Shown piece after piece: positions 49,350 through 58,098 of a DNA stretch of 64,000 nt. Each line of letters begins with the position of its first letter. The first letter of the stretch is position 1. The notes below the pieces were generated by a model that searched no databases, was not told where the DNA came from, and saw only the letters and a program-made list of their open reading frames with translations. The position numbers and the translations under genes were made by a program. Source of the DNA: Gemella morbillorum (GTDB taxonomy: Bacteria > Bacillota > Bacilli > Staphylococcales > Gemellaceae); NCBI RefSeq assembly GCF_900476045.1, contig NZ_LS483440.1, positions 1,612,001-1,676,000 on the forward strand, read 5' to 3'.

Positions 49350-49427
49350 TTAAGCAGGAAATCTTCCAGAAAAATTTTGCGTGCGTCTTAACGACATACT
49401 CAAATTTTCTGTTCGATCCCTGCTTAA
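49350..49427. repeat. 78-nt fold-back element
   Basis: TTAAGCAGG (49350-49358) and CCTGCTTAA (49419-49427) are perfect ends. Inside, CAGAAAAATTTTG-like arms pair (CCAGAAAAATTTTGCG with CAAATTTTCTG) around a GTC-TTAAC-GAC apex. The whole segment can fold into one long stem with bulges. There is no T-run. The TTAA-flanked symmetrical ends suggest a miniature mobile element or a structured RNA. It lies ten bases after the lipoprotein stop. Confidence 0.55.
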
Positions 49428-49436
49428 CATATCTAA

Positions 49437-50108
49437 CTAAGATTTATTATAATTTACAACAATACTATTATCATCTTCAAATTTCACAGCATTAGGATAA
49501 AGTTTTGAATATTCCTTTAAAAAATTTAATTCCTTATCATCTAAATTAACATTTTTTAATTTAATTTCACCATATAATTCGAATTTGTTATTATCATTTT
49601 TCATTAAATCTACATTAAAATAAACAACTTCTAATTTAGGATTAACATAGTTTGTAGTATAAGCAAATAATATGTTATCAATATTATCATATTTTTCTGA
49701 AATAGATATAATATTAATGTCTATTTTTACTAAATTAGCAATATTACTTCTTAAAATTTTCCTAAATAAAGAATTTTTTTCTTTATGAAAATCTACCTTA
49801 GTATTTTCATAAAATAAAGGTATATACTCATTTTTATTATTAGATTCTATATTATCGGGGGTATAATAAGTTGCCATTTTGTATAATCTAATTTTTTCTT
49901 TTATTTTTAAAACATCAGTAATTTCTGCCTCATTTAATTTATTAGTATCAAGTTCTTTATCAAAAAACGTATTATTAAAAAATTCTGATGTACTATTATC
50001 ACTAGATTTACTTTCTTTTTTGTTACTACAACCTACGATACCTCCTACAATAAAAATCATACTAAATAAGCTTAAAACAACTATTTTTTTTACTTTACTA
50101 ATATACAT
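49437..50108 (-). CDS. Unknown lipoprotein, partner of the secreted protein upstream
   Basis: 223 residues from the ATG at 50108 (a GTG at 50117 is possible). The signal helix ends in the lipobox VGGIVGC (C27), followed by a low-complexity linker (NKKESKSSDNSTS) and a domain with YKMATYYTPDNIESNNKNEY. The start lies inside the upstream gene, so the two are translationally coupled and surely act together. The composition is very rich in Asn, Lys and Ile codons (AT-rich, unlike the core genes), suggesting acquired DNA. No family recognised; an immunity or receptor role would be a guess. Confidence 0.65.
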   Translation of the reverse strand: MYISKVKKIVVLSLFSMIFIVGGIVGCSNKKESKSSDNSTSEFFNNTFFDKELDTNKLNEAEITDVLKIKEKIRLYKMATYYTPDNIESNNKNEYIPLFYENTKVDFHKEKNSLFRKILRSNIANLVKIDINIISISEKYDNIDNILFAYTTNYVNPKLEVVYFNVDLMKNDNNKFELYGEIKLKNVNLDDKELNFLKEYSKLYPNAVKFEDDNSIVVNYNKS

Positions 50109-50784
50109 ATGCTCCACCTGGCCCTACAACTAACGTTACTATATAATGTCCACCATTATTAGAAAAACCACTTACACTAGCATAATAAACTCCTTGGCTT
50201 GGCCCATATTTATATGGTCCAGACAAACCATAACCTCTTTTTATATAACCAGACCAAACACTATTAATATGACCATATCTTCCATAAATTCCATTACCAT
50301 ACTCAAAACTAGCATAAAATCCTAATTCTGAACCATTTACATATTTATAAGCATGACCATTAGTAGCATAACAATAGCCATTACCACAATGAATGCCACT
50401 CAAATTTGTAGGCGTCATAGATAAATTATAATCTAAATTTTCTAAAGAACCATCTTTCATTCCTGTTTTAATAAAAGAACCATCTTTATAAATTTTTTTC
50501 ACAACATTAACATTATATTCCTTGCTATGTATAGTATATAATGGTTCTGTTTTCTCTAAATCAGCTTCTGTAGTTATATTATTTGTAACTTTATAAATTA
50601 AATTTTCTGTTGTTTTCTTATCAATATAACCATTTAACTCTTTATAAATTCTATCCACATTAACAACTTTCTTTTCTCCTTCAGCCTTAACTATATTTTT
50701 ATTCAAATAGAAATCTCCTAAAGAAAAAGAAAATATTGTACTTAACATCAAAAATATTCCTATGCTTTTCAAATTTTTTTTCAT
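50098..50784 (-). CDS. Unknown secreted protein with Gly/Tyr-rich C-terminal domain
   Basis: 228 residues. A Sec signal peptide ends at about A34 (VKAEG). A helical pro-like region (35-120) leads to a domain of about 100 residues rich in Gly, Tyr and Ser: IHCGNGYCYATNGHAYKYVN, then GIYGRYGHINSVWSGYIKRG, ending GPGGAYVY. C133 and C138 could form the only disulphide. It resembles small secreted toxins or bacteriocins in organisation, but no family is recognised. AAGGAG precedes the ATG, and the gene overlaps its lipoprotein partner by 11 bases. Confidence 0.65.
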   Translation of the reverse strand: MKKNLKSIGIFLMLSTIFSFSLGDFYLNKNIVKAEGEKKVVNVDRIYKELNGYIDKKTTENLIYKVTNNITTEADLEKTEPLYTIHSKEYNVNVVKKIYKDGSFIKTGMKDGSLENLDYNLSMTPTNLSGIHCGNGYCYATNGHAYKYVNGSELGFYASFEYGNGIYGRYGHINSVWSGYIKRGYGLSGPYKYGPSQGVYYASVSGFSNNGGHYIVTLVVGPGGAYVY

Positions 50785-50865
50785 CGTTTTATCTCCTTAT
50801 ATAATTATAAAAAATATACTATTATTAATAAATTATTAATAATTATCCTTGAACTTTATTATTTT

Positions 50866-50939
50866 AAGTGCACTTACAATTAAGAAATAACATTTTTTCT
50901 AATCTTTGTCAACATGAAAATTCTAAGAAAACATGAAAA
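50866..50939 (-). promoter_or_regulatory. Promoter region of the secreted protein operon
   Basis: TTGACA (50907-50912) with a weak TATTTC (50884-50889) 17 bases away. A 12-base palindrome TAAGTGCACTTA (50865-50876) sits at the expected start of transcription. AACATGAAAA occurs at 50911-50920 and 50930-50939, a direct repeat of 19-base period that overlaps the -35. The weak -10 plus the repeats suggest activator control. Confidence 0.55.
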
Positions 50940-50966
50940 AGATATTTTCTAAAATTTATTATCTTT

Positions 50967-51251
50967 TTATGATATAATTAAAAGATACATGTTATTAATT
51001 ATACACTTCTTTTTTATTTTTCGCTTTTCTTTTCTCCCCAATATAAACCACTCTTTTTCTTTCTCATTAAATTCTTTTACTATATTTTTCTTTCTCGCAT
51101 TTAATATCGCAATCTTTTCTACAGCTGTTAATTTTTGTATATCACTATCATTTCTTATATAACCATTATCTTCAAAATTCCAATGATATATAAATTTATA
51201 TACGTACTCTACCTGCTCTTCTGTTATATAGTCGTTTAAATCTACCTTCAC
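50967..51251 (-). CDS. Hypothetical protein, possibly the 3' part of a broken gene
   Basis: 94 residues from a GTG at 51251, starting VKVDLNDYITEEQVEYVYKF, charged and helical, ending with hydrophobic NNMYLLIIS. The GTG overlaps the stop of a short upstream frame (MEKCNIVKKMDTVLQQEFK, ATG at 51310) as GTGA. Either the two are coupled, or they are one gene broken by a one-base shift. That upstream frame lies beside the 72-nt repeat. No family recognised. Confidence 0.45.
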   Translation of the reverse strand: MKVDLNDYITEEQVEYVYKFIYHWNFEDNGYIRNDSDIQKLTAVEKIAILNARKKNIVKEFNEKEKEWFILGRKEKRKIKKKCIINNMYLLIIS

Positions 51252-51297
51252 TTAAACTCTTGTTGTAAAACTGTGTCCATTTTCTTGACTATGTTGC

Positions 51298-51369
51298 ACT
51301 TCTCCATAACTCTTTATTCTTCATTTTCCTCACCTATCTTATCTTCTACTACTTTCTCTGAGAAACTAT
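51298..51369 (-). repeat. 72-nt repeat, copy 2
   Basis: It matches 46682-46753 with two differences and encodes the same tail SFSEKVVEDKIGEENEE. Here the tail lacks its gene body: six bases further the sequence becomes the ATPase downstream block (51376 onwards). It is therefore a junction scar. Confidence 0.85.
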
Positions 51370-51375
51370 TTTTCT

Positions 51376-52027
51376 TAGTTTAAATATCAATTTTAAATTT
51401 AATAATAAATTTTTTATTGAATAATATTAACTAATCCCCGCTCAAGAGTAACTTTACCTCTTAAACGGGGAATTTTTTATATATTTCTCCTATAACTAAC
51501 CTATTTATATTAGCTCTATACTAATCTTTTTCTTCTTGTCATATAATGAATTGTTGCGATAACTATCGCAACTAAAGCAACATAGGTTATCTGTCCTATA
51601 GTTAGGGGATTAAAATGATTTTTCAAAATAAATATATTGGCAAATATCCCCACCACTGCTGCAAATGTTAAGGCTACTAATAGGCCTACTTTATATTTAT
51701 TGAACGGTAAACTAACCTTCGTTACCATAAGCAATCCATTTATAAGGGCAAGTAAGAAACAAACAAATTTTACCTGTGCTGGATTATGGATTACAAAATT
51801 CGTCAACAGAACGCTTAATACCAGGACTCCTCCTCCTATTACAGCATTTGTTAATATATCGCGCATAAAGTGATCGCTGACTTTATCTTTATTCGATTCA
51901 AACGTTAGGAAAAACGATGGAATTCCTATTGTTATTGCTGAAATTATAGTAAATTGAATCGGAATAAACGCAAACTCTAATGCAAAAATTACACTTAATA
52001 TTGAGAAAGTAATCGAGAAAAATGTTT
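51376..52027. repeat. Duplicate of the P-type ATPase 3' region, copy 2 (parent)
   Basis: This is the intact counterpart of 48482-49130. It includes the hairpin TCCCCGCTCAAGAG/CTCTTAAACGGGGA (51435-51471) and the end of the ATPase gene. The copies are in the same orientation 2.9 kb apart. Confidence 0.9.
51435..51471 (+). terminator. GC-rich hairpin downstream of the ATPase gene
   Basis: Same hairpin as at 48541-48577. The T-run (GAATTTTTTA) is on the plus strand, yet the flanking ATPase gene is on the minus strand, where only scattered Ts follow. It may terminate the ATPase transcript weakly or an antisense transcript efficiently. Confidence 0.6.
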
Positions 52028-53750
52028 TTGTTAAAAATAGTGAGGCTACTTTTTGAATATTGTTGATAACACGACGACCTTCCATAAGAATATCGTAGAA
52101 CACATCGAAATCATCTGTTAAAAAGACAATATTCGAAACACTTTTAGCCGCACTCGTTGCGCCATTCATCGCAAAACTAATATCAGCTTTTTTAAGTGCT
52201 AGCACGTCATTAACACCATCTCCGCTCATAGCTACTGTTTTCTTATGTTTTTGAAGCACTTCTACCATATGTTGTTTTTGCTCTGGTGTTACACGTCCAA
52301 AAATATCATTTTCCAAAACTACTCTTTCAAAATCTTCTTCTGATACTTTTGTCATATCAATAGCTCTTGCATCTTCTTTAAACCCAGCCTTTTTGGCAAC
52401 TCCAAGAACCGCGATATGATTATCTCCACTAATAATCTTGACCGCTACACCTTGTGACTCAAAATACTTAAATGTTTCTTTTGTATTTGCTTTTATCTCA
52501 TCACTTAGGACAACATGCCCAATAAGCTCCATATTGGTTGGCTTATCTACGTTATCTTTTGTATAAGCTAATGATAAAATCCTAAATCCTTGTTGTTTTA
52601 GATTTTCATAGTACTCTGTCATCGGAGTGTCAAAACCTAAAAACTCATACGCTCCAAAAAAGTATGTTCCACCTTCTTCAAGTCTGATATATGAGTATTT
52701 ATTTTTACTAGAAAATGCTCCTAGTTCTGCCACTTGCCATTTTTTCTCACAGTTTAAATATTTTTTAAGTGCTCTTGATGTTGCATTTTCATCTTCAAAA
52801 TACGCTAAGTAGCTCGAAAGTTTTTCTCCTACTTCGCCATCTATTTCTACTACATTCATATTCCCAGTTGTGATTGTTCCTGTTTTATCAAAACAAAGAA
52901 CGTCTACTCGTGCAAGTGTTTCTACACAATATAACTCTTGAACAAGAACTTTACGACGTGCTAGTTTCATCGCTGCAACAGCCAAAGAAACACTAACAAG
53001 AAGAATTAATCCTTCCGGAATCATCCCAACAAGAGCTCCTGCACTACGCAAAACGATGTCCACATAGCTACGACCTAGACTTGCTCCTCGAACATATAAT
53101 AAAATAGCAACTGGTATTAATAAAACAGAAATAACCTTTAATATTCCATCCATATAATCACGCAATTTTGATGGATATTTTTTGAATGCTTTTGTTCTTT
53201 TTGCCAGTTTATTAATATAACTATCATCACCAACAGCAAGAACTTTCACAAGACAACTACCACTTACTACGTTACTACCACTCATAAGTTTATCGCCTTC
53301 TGCCTTGAAAATATTATCACTTTCCCCAGTTAATAAAGATTCATCAACCTCTATACTACCATTTAAGACCTCAGCATCAACAGGCACTTGATCTCCAAGA
53401 TTAAGGTGTAAGTACTCACCCTCTACTATTTCTTCCGAATCTACTTCGACCGTTTTATTATCTCGATTAACACGATACTTACTACGCCCTAACAGACTAA
53501 GTTCTGCAAGAGCATTTTTTGCACGAACTTCTTGATAGATCCCAATAGCCGTGTTTACTGCGATAACTCCTAGAAATAACATATTCTCAAATCTTAAAGT
53601 CGTGGCGATAAAAAGCCCTAAAACCAAGTTCATGGCATTAAAAAAAGTAAAAATATTAGAAGTAATAATCTCTCTAGTTGTTTTATAAGGTTTTATTACA
53701 CTAATATTCTTTTTTGAAGTTTTTACTTCTTCACTTGTTAAATACTTCAT
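51516..53750 (-). CDS. Cation P-type ATPase, CtpE-like
   Basis: 744 residues from the ATG at 53750, which has GGAGGAG directly upstream. It has the TGES loop (about 142), the helix motif VGMIPEGLILLVSVSLAVAA (PEGL at 245), phosphorylation D288 in CFDKTGTIT and the hinge AMSGDGVNDVLALKKADISF. There are no heavy-metal-binding motifs. The family with PEGL and QELYCVETLARVDV is like mycobacterial CtpE, linked to calcium uptake. Streptococci have similar uncharacterised pumps. Its 3' end is duplicated at 48622-49143. Confidence 0.88.
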   Translation of the reverse strand: MKYLTSEEVKTSKKNISVIKPYKTTREIITSNIFTFFNAMNLVLGLFIATTLRFENMLFLGVIAVNTAIGIYQEVRAKNALAELSLLGRSKYRVNRDNKTVEVDSEEIVEGEYLHLNLGDQVPVDAEVLNGSIEVDESLLTGESDNIFKAEGDKLMSGSNVVSGSCLVKVLAVGDDSYINKLAKRTKAFKKYPSKLRDYMDGILKVISVLLIPVAILLYVRGASLGRSYVDIVLRSAGALVGMIPEGLILLVSVSLAVAAMKLARRKVLVQELYCVETLARVDVLCFDKTGTITTGNMNVVEIDGEVGEKLSSYLAYFEDENATSRALKKYLNCEKKWQVAELGAFSSKNKYSYIRLEEGGTYFFGAYEFLGFDTPMTEYYENLKQQGFRILSLAYTKDNVDKPTNMELIGHVVLSDEIKANTKETFKYFESQGVAVKIISGDNHIAVLGVAKKAGFKEDARAIDMTKVSEEDFERVVLENDIFGRVTPEQKQHMVEVLQKHKKTVAMSGDGVNDVLALKKADISFAMNGATSAAKSVSNIVFLTDDFDVFYDILMEGRRVINNIQKVASLFLTKTFFSITFSILSVIFALEFAFIPIQFTIISAITIGIPSFFLTFESNKDKVSDHFMRDILTNAVIGGGVLVLSVLLTNFVIHNPAQVKFVCFLLALINGLLMVTKVSLPFNKYKVGLLVALTFAAVVGIFANIFILKNHFNPLTIGQITYVALVAIVIATIHYMTRRKRLV

Positions 53751-53933
53751 TTCTCCTCCGATATTCAACTTTCTTCCTTTTAATCTTTATAAATCATTTC
53801 AAAATTTCTAATCCGTTCTCTAAACGATAACACTATAAAATCTATTATATCATTTTTCCATATACTATTCTAACTCTATAAACTTAAGCAGAGTTAATGT
53901 TAGAAATATTTTTGAACTATTGGCTTAAACATA

Positions 53934-53965
53934 AAAAGTTCCCGCAGATTTCTCTACGGGAATTC
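53934..53965 (-). terminator. Terminator of ftsH
   Basis: AATTCCCGTAGA pairs with TCTGCGGGAACT (one mismatch) around GAAA-like loop bases, followed by CTTTTTATG on the minus strand. It starts eight bases after the ftsH stop. Confidence 0.85.
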
Positions 53966-53972
53966 TCTTTTA

Positions 53973-56018
53973 TTATTCTTCAGACGGTATTTCTTCTGAT
54001 TCTATTTCTTTTGCTTCCACATCTATAACTTCTGCTTCTTCTGTAGTTTCAGCTTGTTCTTCTGCTACTTTAGCTTCTTTTGCAGCTTCTTCTTGTGCTA
54101 GACGTGCTTGTTCTTCGTAGTATTTTTTATTAACTACTTTATCTAGTTGTTCTGCTTCTTTCTCATCTAAGTCTTTTGGCATTTTCCCAAATTGGTAAAG
54201 AGCAACAATTTCTTTTCTATCAATTGTTTCAACTTCGATAAGAGTTTGTGCAATTAGTTCTAATTGTTCTCTATGAGTTTCGATAATATGAAGAACTTTA
54301 GTATAACATTCATTAATAATTTTACGAACTTCGATATCGATTTCTTTTAACATTTCTTCTGAGTAGTTACCAATACTTGAAAGTTGGCGCCCACCATATG
54401 GATCATGGAATGGAGCTTGCATTGGTCCTACAACTTCACTCATACCATATTCAGTAACCATTGCACGAGCGATTGCTGTTACGCGCTCGAAGTCATTATG
54501 AGCTCCTGTTGATACCTCATTAAAGAAGATTTGTTCCGCTGCACGTCCACCAAGTAATCCACAAATCTTGTCGATAAGGTCTGTACGTGTTTGGAAGTAT
54601 TTCTCTTCTTCTGGAATCATAAGGTTGTATCCACCGGCATCTCCACGTGGAATAATTGTAACTTTTTGTACTTTATCCGCACTATCAAGAACCATACCTA
54701 CGATAGCGTGTCCTGCTTCATGATAAGCAACTAAACGTTTTTCTTTTGGTGTGTAGATACGACTACGTTTAGCTGGTCCACCAATTACTCTGTCCATAGC
54801 TTCATCTAAGTCAGCTTTTTCTATACTATTTTTATTTTCACGAGCGGCAAGAAGTGCAGCTTCATTCAAGATATTGGCAAGGTCAGCCCCAGAGAATCCT
54901 GGTGTTTTTTCTGCTAATGAGCGAAGTTCAACATCTTTTGCTAATGGTTTGTTTTTAGCGTGAACTTTAAGGATAGCTTCACGACCGCGTACATCTGGTG
55001 TAGACACTTTAATTTGTCTGTCGAAACGTCCTGGACGACGAAGTGCATTATCTAGAACATCAGCACGGTTAGTCGCTGCGATTACGATAATACCTTTTTC
55101 ACCATCGAATCCATCCATTTCTACAAGAAGTTGGTTAAGAGTTTGTTCACGTTCATCGTTTCCTCCTCCAACTCCGCTTCCACGTTTACGTCCTACTGCA
55201 TCAATCTCATCGATGAAAATGATACATGGTGCATTTTTCTCCGCTTCTTTGAATAAGTCACGAACACGGCTTGCCCCAACCCCTACGAACATCTCAACGA
55301 AGTCCGAACCTGAAATTGAGAAGAATGGTACTTTTGCTTCACCAGCAACAGCACGAGCTAATAATGTTTTACCTGTTCCCGGAGGTCCCTCTAATAGGAC
55401 ACCTTTAGGAATTTTCGCACCCATTTTCGTAAACTTACGGTGGTCTTTCAAGAACTCAACCATTTCTGCAAGCTCTTGTTTTTCTTCATCAGCACCAGCT
55501 ACATCTTTGAATGTAACTTTAGTTTCTCCACCTTCAAGTTTTTTCGCTTTAGATTTTTGGAAGTTCATTACTTTACCTCCACCGCCACCTTGCATTTGTG
55601 ACATAAAGAAGAAAAGTAATCCCATCATCAGAATAAACGGAATAATATTTCCTAAGAATGATAGAATAGCGCCAGTTTTTTCCGCTGGTTTATATTCTAC
55701 TACGCTTAGTTTGCCATCTTTAGCTTTTTCATTTATTTGTTTTTGGACCTCATTATCAGAAGCTGGAACTAACGCTTCAAAGTTCTTGTTCCCATCTGAT
55801 AAAGTTCCTTTTACATTATAGTTTTCATCTTTTCTTTGTAGACTAATCTCTTTTATTTTGTCATCTTTAATGTTTTGAACAAGTTTAGCATAGTCTAATT
55901 TTTCTGTAGTCCCTGGTAAGTCCTGCTGCCAATAAGCAAACAATCCAATCGCAATAACGATTAAGGCAAGCATACCAAGGAAAGGGTTTTGCCTTTTTTT
56001 ATTGTTCATAATAGACAA
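53973..56018 (-). CDS. ftsH: ATP-dependent zinc metalloprotease FtsH
   Basis: 681 residues. Two membrane helices (about 13-30 and 117-139) frame an extracellular domain. The AAA module has GPPGTGKT at 211-218, [11 protein letters not shown] and the arginine-finger region RRPGRFDR. The protease zinc site is HEAGH at 433-437. FtsH degrades membrane and short-lived proteins. The start is uncertain: TTG at 56018 lies three bases after AGGAGG, ATG at 56009 twelve bases after it. A glutamate-rich tail closes the protein. It ends the S1-tilS-hpt-ftsH cluster. Confidence 0.96.
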   Translation of the reverse strand: MSIMNNKKRQNPFLGMLALIVIAIGLFAYWQQDLPGTTEKLDYAKLVQNIKDDKIKEISLQRKDENYNVKGTLSDGNKNFEALVPASDNEVQKQINEKAKDGKLSVVEYKPAEKTGAILSFLGNIIPFILMMGLLFFFMSQMQGGGGGKVMNFQKSKAKKLEGGETKVTFKDVAGADEEKQELAEMVEFLKDHRKFTKMGAKIPKGVLLEGPPGTGKTLLARAVAGEAKVPFFSISGSDFVEMFVGVGASRVRDLFKEAEKNAPCIIFIDEIDAVGRKRGSGVGGGNDEREQTLNQLLVEMDGFDGEKGIIVIAATNRADVLDNALRRPGRFDRQIKVSTPDVRGREAILKVHAKNKPLAKDVELRSLAEKTPGFSGADLANILNEAALLAARENKNSIEKADLDEAMDRVIGGPAKRSRIYTPKEKRLVAYHEAGHAIVGMVLDSADKVQKVTIIPRGDAGGYNLMIPEEEKYFQTRTDLIDKICGLLGGRAAEQIFFNEVSTGAHNDFERVTAIARAMVTEYGMSEVVGPMQAPFHDPYGGRQLSSIGNYSEEMLKEIDIEVRKIINECYTKVLHIIETHREQLELIAQTLIEVETIDRKEIVALYQFGKMPKDLDEKEAEQLDKVVNKKYYEEQARLAQEEAAKEAKVAEEQAETTEEAEVIDVEAKEIESEEIPSEE

Positions 56019-56200
56019 TGTCCTCCTATTTTCCTAAAAGTATCTTAATTTTAATATATTTTTATCTAAGTTTAATATATTTTAACTTAACTTAAATTCT
56101 ACCATACGGCACTTTAAATCAAACTAAAATTTTTGACTTTTTTTGACTTTTAATTCTAAAAGTTTTTAATAGTTTTCTTACTTAAGATTAGATATCATTT

Positions 56201-56752
56201 TTATGAATAAATTTCTTTTTTCAAAATACCAACATATGGTAAGTTTCTATATTTTTCATCATAATCTAATCCAAAACCAACTAAAAAGACATTCGGTGAA
56301 ACTATACCAACATAGTCTGCTTCAACGTCAACAATACGAGTTTCCGGTTTATCAATTAGAGATGCACATGTCACTGATGCTACTTTACGTTCGTTTAAAT
56401 TATCGATAAGTGCTTTAAGAGTTCTTCCAGTATCAACAATATCTTCAATGATAATTACATCACGACCTTCGATGTCCATACCAATATCTTTCTTAATTTT
56501 TACAGTTCCTGTAGAACTAGTTCCACCATGATAACTAGAAACATCTATAAAGTCAGTAACTACATGAATATCTATATGCTTCATAAGTTCTGCCATAAAA
56601 GGTAAGGCTCCTTTTAATGTACAAATAAGAACAGGCTCTTGATCTCTATCTCTATAATCCTCTTCTATTTGTTTCGCAACTCTTTTACTAGCTGCCACAA
56701 TCTCTTCATGATTAAATAAAACTTCTTCTATGTCTTTTAATAAATTTTCCAC
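56201..56752 (-). CDS. hpt: Hypoxanthine phosphoribosyltransferase
   Basis: 183 residues with the PRPP-binding motif DVIIIEDIVDTGRTLKALID and the flexible-loop region SSYHGGTSSTG. It salvages hypoxanthine and guanine. It starts four bases after tilS, part of the conserved tilS-hpt-ftsH order of Firmicutes, where Hpt in Bacillus also partners TilS. Length is normal. Confidence 0.96.
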   Translation of the reverse strand: MENLLKDIEEVLFNHEEIVAASKRVAKQIEEDYRDRDQEPVLICTLKGALPFMAELMKHIDIHVVTDFIDVSSYHGGTSSTGTVKIKKDIGMDIEGRDVIIIEDIVDTGRTLKALIDNLNERKVASVTCASLIDKPETRIVDVEADYVGIVSPNVFLVGFGLDYDEKYRNLPYVGILKKEIYS

Positions 56753-56756
56753 TGTT

Positions 56757-58097
56757 CTATCCTTTCGTTTTTATATAATAATCATATTTTTTGTTTTTAT
56801 TAACCTTAGTATCTAAACTTATTATTCCAAGGACTTTTTCTCCACTACGGACAACTGGAATCTGATTACGAATGTCTTTCGGAACTTTTTCATCAATAAA
56901 AAATCTTGAAAGTTTTTTCGTAATATTACCACGTTGAAGCCTATCACCTTGGCGTTTTGTTGTAATAAGCAGCGGTAAGTCTTCTTTATCAAAACCTATC
57001 TCTGCTTCTTCATTATTTGTCGTTATTAGAAATTCACTCTGATAAAATTTATAAAGCATATTTTCACAAACTTCATCTATAATCAATTCCATCTTATCAT
57101 TATAACATTTTTTTTCGATTTTATGAATATATATGACCCTATATTCGCTAACTATTTTTAAATTATTTTTCAAATCATAGCTTTTATTACCGGAATTGTT
57201 GAGCAACTGTTCAACTACTTTAAAAAGTGCTCGTTGTGTTACATCAAAAACACCTAAATCTTCCATCAAAATATCTTTTAATAAAAAATATATTTCTTCA
57301 GCGCTTAGGCTTAAAACTTCGGCTCTTGACAATACTACTTTTTCTTGATTCTTTTCCAAAATATAATTATCTTTATTGGCTAGTAACCTAGTTTTTAACT
57401 CATCGTTAATATTTTTATAATACTTGGCAAAATTAATTAAATTATCAAAACTCGCCGCACTAACATCATTCAATAACGGAATAATATTATGGCGAATATT
57501 ATTACGCGTATAATCTGTGTCAAAATTACTTTCATCCGTATAATACTTCAAGTTATTTGCTTGGGCATACTGTTCCAAAGTTTCCTTTAAAACATTTAAT
57601 AGCGGACGATAAATAGTCAAGTTCCCATATCTGCCTTTATTATCTATTGCCAAATTATAATCCATATTGCGACCTGTTAATAGGCGCATCAAAATATTTT
57701 CAACCTGATCATTTTTATGATGTGCGGTTAAAATCTTAGTAATATTTTCTTTAGCCGCCATTTCATTAAATGCTTTATAGCGTAGTTCTCGTGCAAGCAT
57801 TTCCTCGGAAATATGTTTATCTCGCGCTAGAAAATTCATCTCCAACTCTTTTTTATAGAATCTTATATCATAGTTATTTACAAATTTTTCTACAAACTCC
57901 GCTTCTTCATAAGACTCTTTGCGAAGCCCATGATTTATATGAAAAACGACTAATTCTTTGTAAGTATGACGGTATTTTGTTACTAGAAGATGAAAAAGAA
58001 CAATCGAATCTACTCCACCAGAAAGAGCTAAGGCAAGTCTATCTTCTTTAGTCCATAGAACATCAAAATTCTCAATTAGTTCTACATTACTATTCAT
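56757..58097 (-). CDS. tilS: tRNA(Ile)-lysidine synthase
   Basis: 446 residues. The PP-loop LALSGGVDSIVLFHLLV (about 22-38) adenylates C34 of tRNA-Ile(CAU). HHKNDQVENILMRLLTGRN and RPLLNVLKETLEQYA are TilS signatures, and the C-terminal domain contains LPLLITTKRQGDRLQR. The modification lets the tRNA read AUA codons, common in this AT-rich DNA. It starts one base after the S1-domain gene ends. Confidence 0.95.
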   Translation of the reverse strand: MNSNVELIENFDVLWTKEDRLALALSGGVDSIVLFHLLVTKYRHTYKELVVFHINHGLRKESYEEAEFVEKFVNNYDIRFYKKELEMNFLARDKHISEEMLARELRYKAFNEMAAKENITKILTAHHKNDQVENILMRLLTGRNMDYNLAIDNKGRYGNLTIYRPLLNVLKETLEQYAQANNLKYYTDESNFDTDYTRNNIRHNIIPLLNDVSAASFDNLINFAKYYKNINDELKTRLLANKDNYILEKNQEKVVLSRAEVLSLSAEEIYFLLKDILMEDLGVFDVTQRALFKVVEQLLNNSGNKSYDLKNNLKIVSEYRVIYIHKIEKKCYNDKMELIIDEVCENMLYKFYQSEFLITTNNEEAEIGFDKEDLPLLITTKRQGDRLQRGNITKKLSRFFIDEKVPKDIRNQIPVVRSGEKVLGIISLDTKVNKNKKYDYYIKTKG

Positions 58098-58098
58098 C

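Noticed and set aside
49408-49427. tRNA-like GTTCGATCC next to CTGC
   Set aside because: It resembles a T-loop, but no acceptor, D or anticodon arms can be formed around it; it is part of the fold-back element.
50982-51239. Plus-strand frame starting ATG near 50988 behind a TATAAT-like sequence
   Set aside because: It mirrors the minus-strand gene at 50967-51251, has no ribosome binding site and low-complexity Phe/Leu/Ser composition.
46682-53750. Prophage or transposon explanation of the accessory region
   Set aside because: I see no integrase, transposase, att-like site next to a tRNA, or phage gene; the repeats are explained by duplications of local genes.
55213-55821. 202-codon open frame antisense to ftsH
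   Set aside because: It lies entirely opposite conserved ftsH codons, has no ribosome binding site and no protein-like composition.
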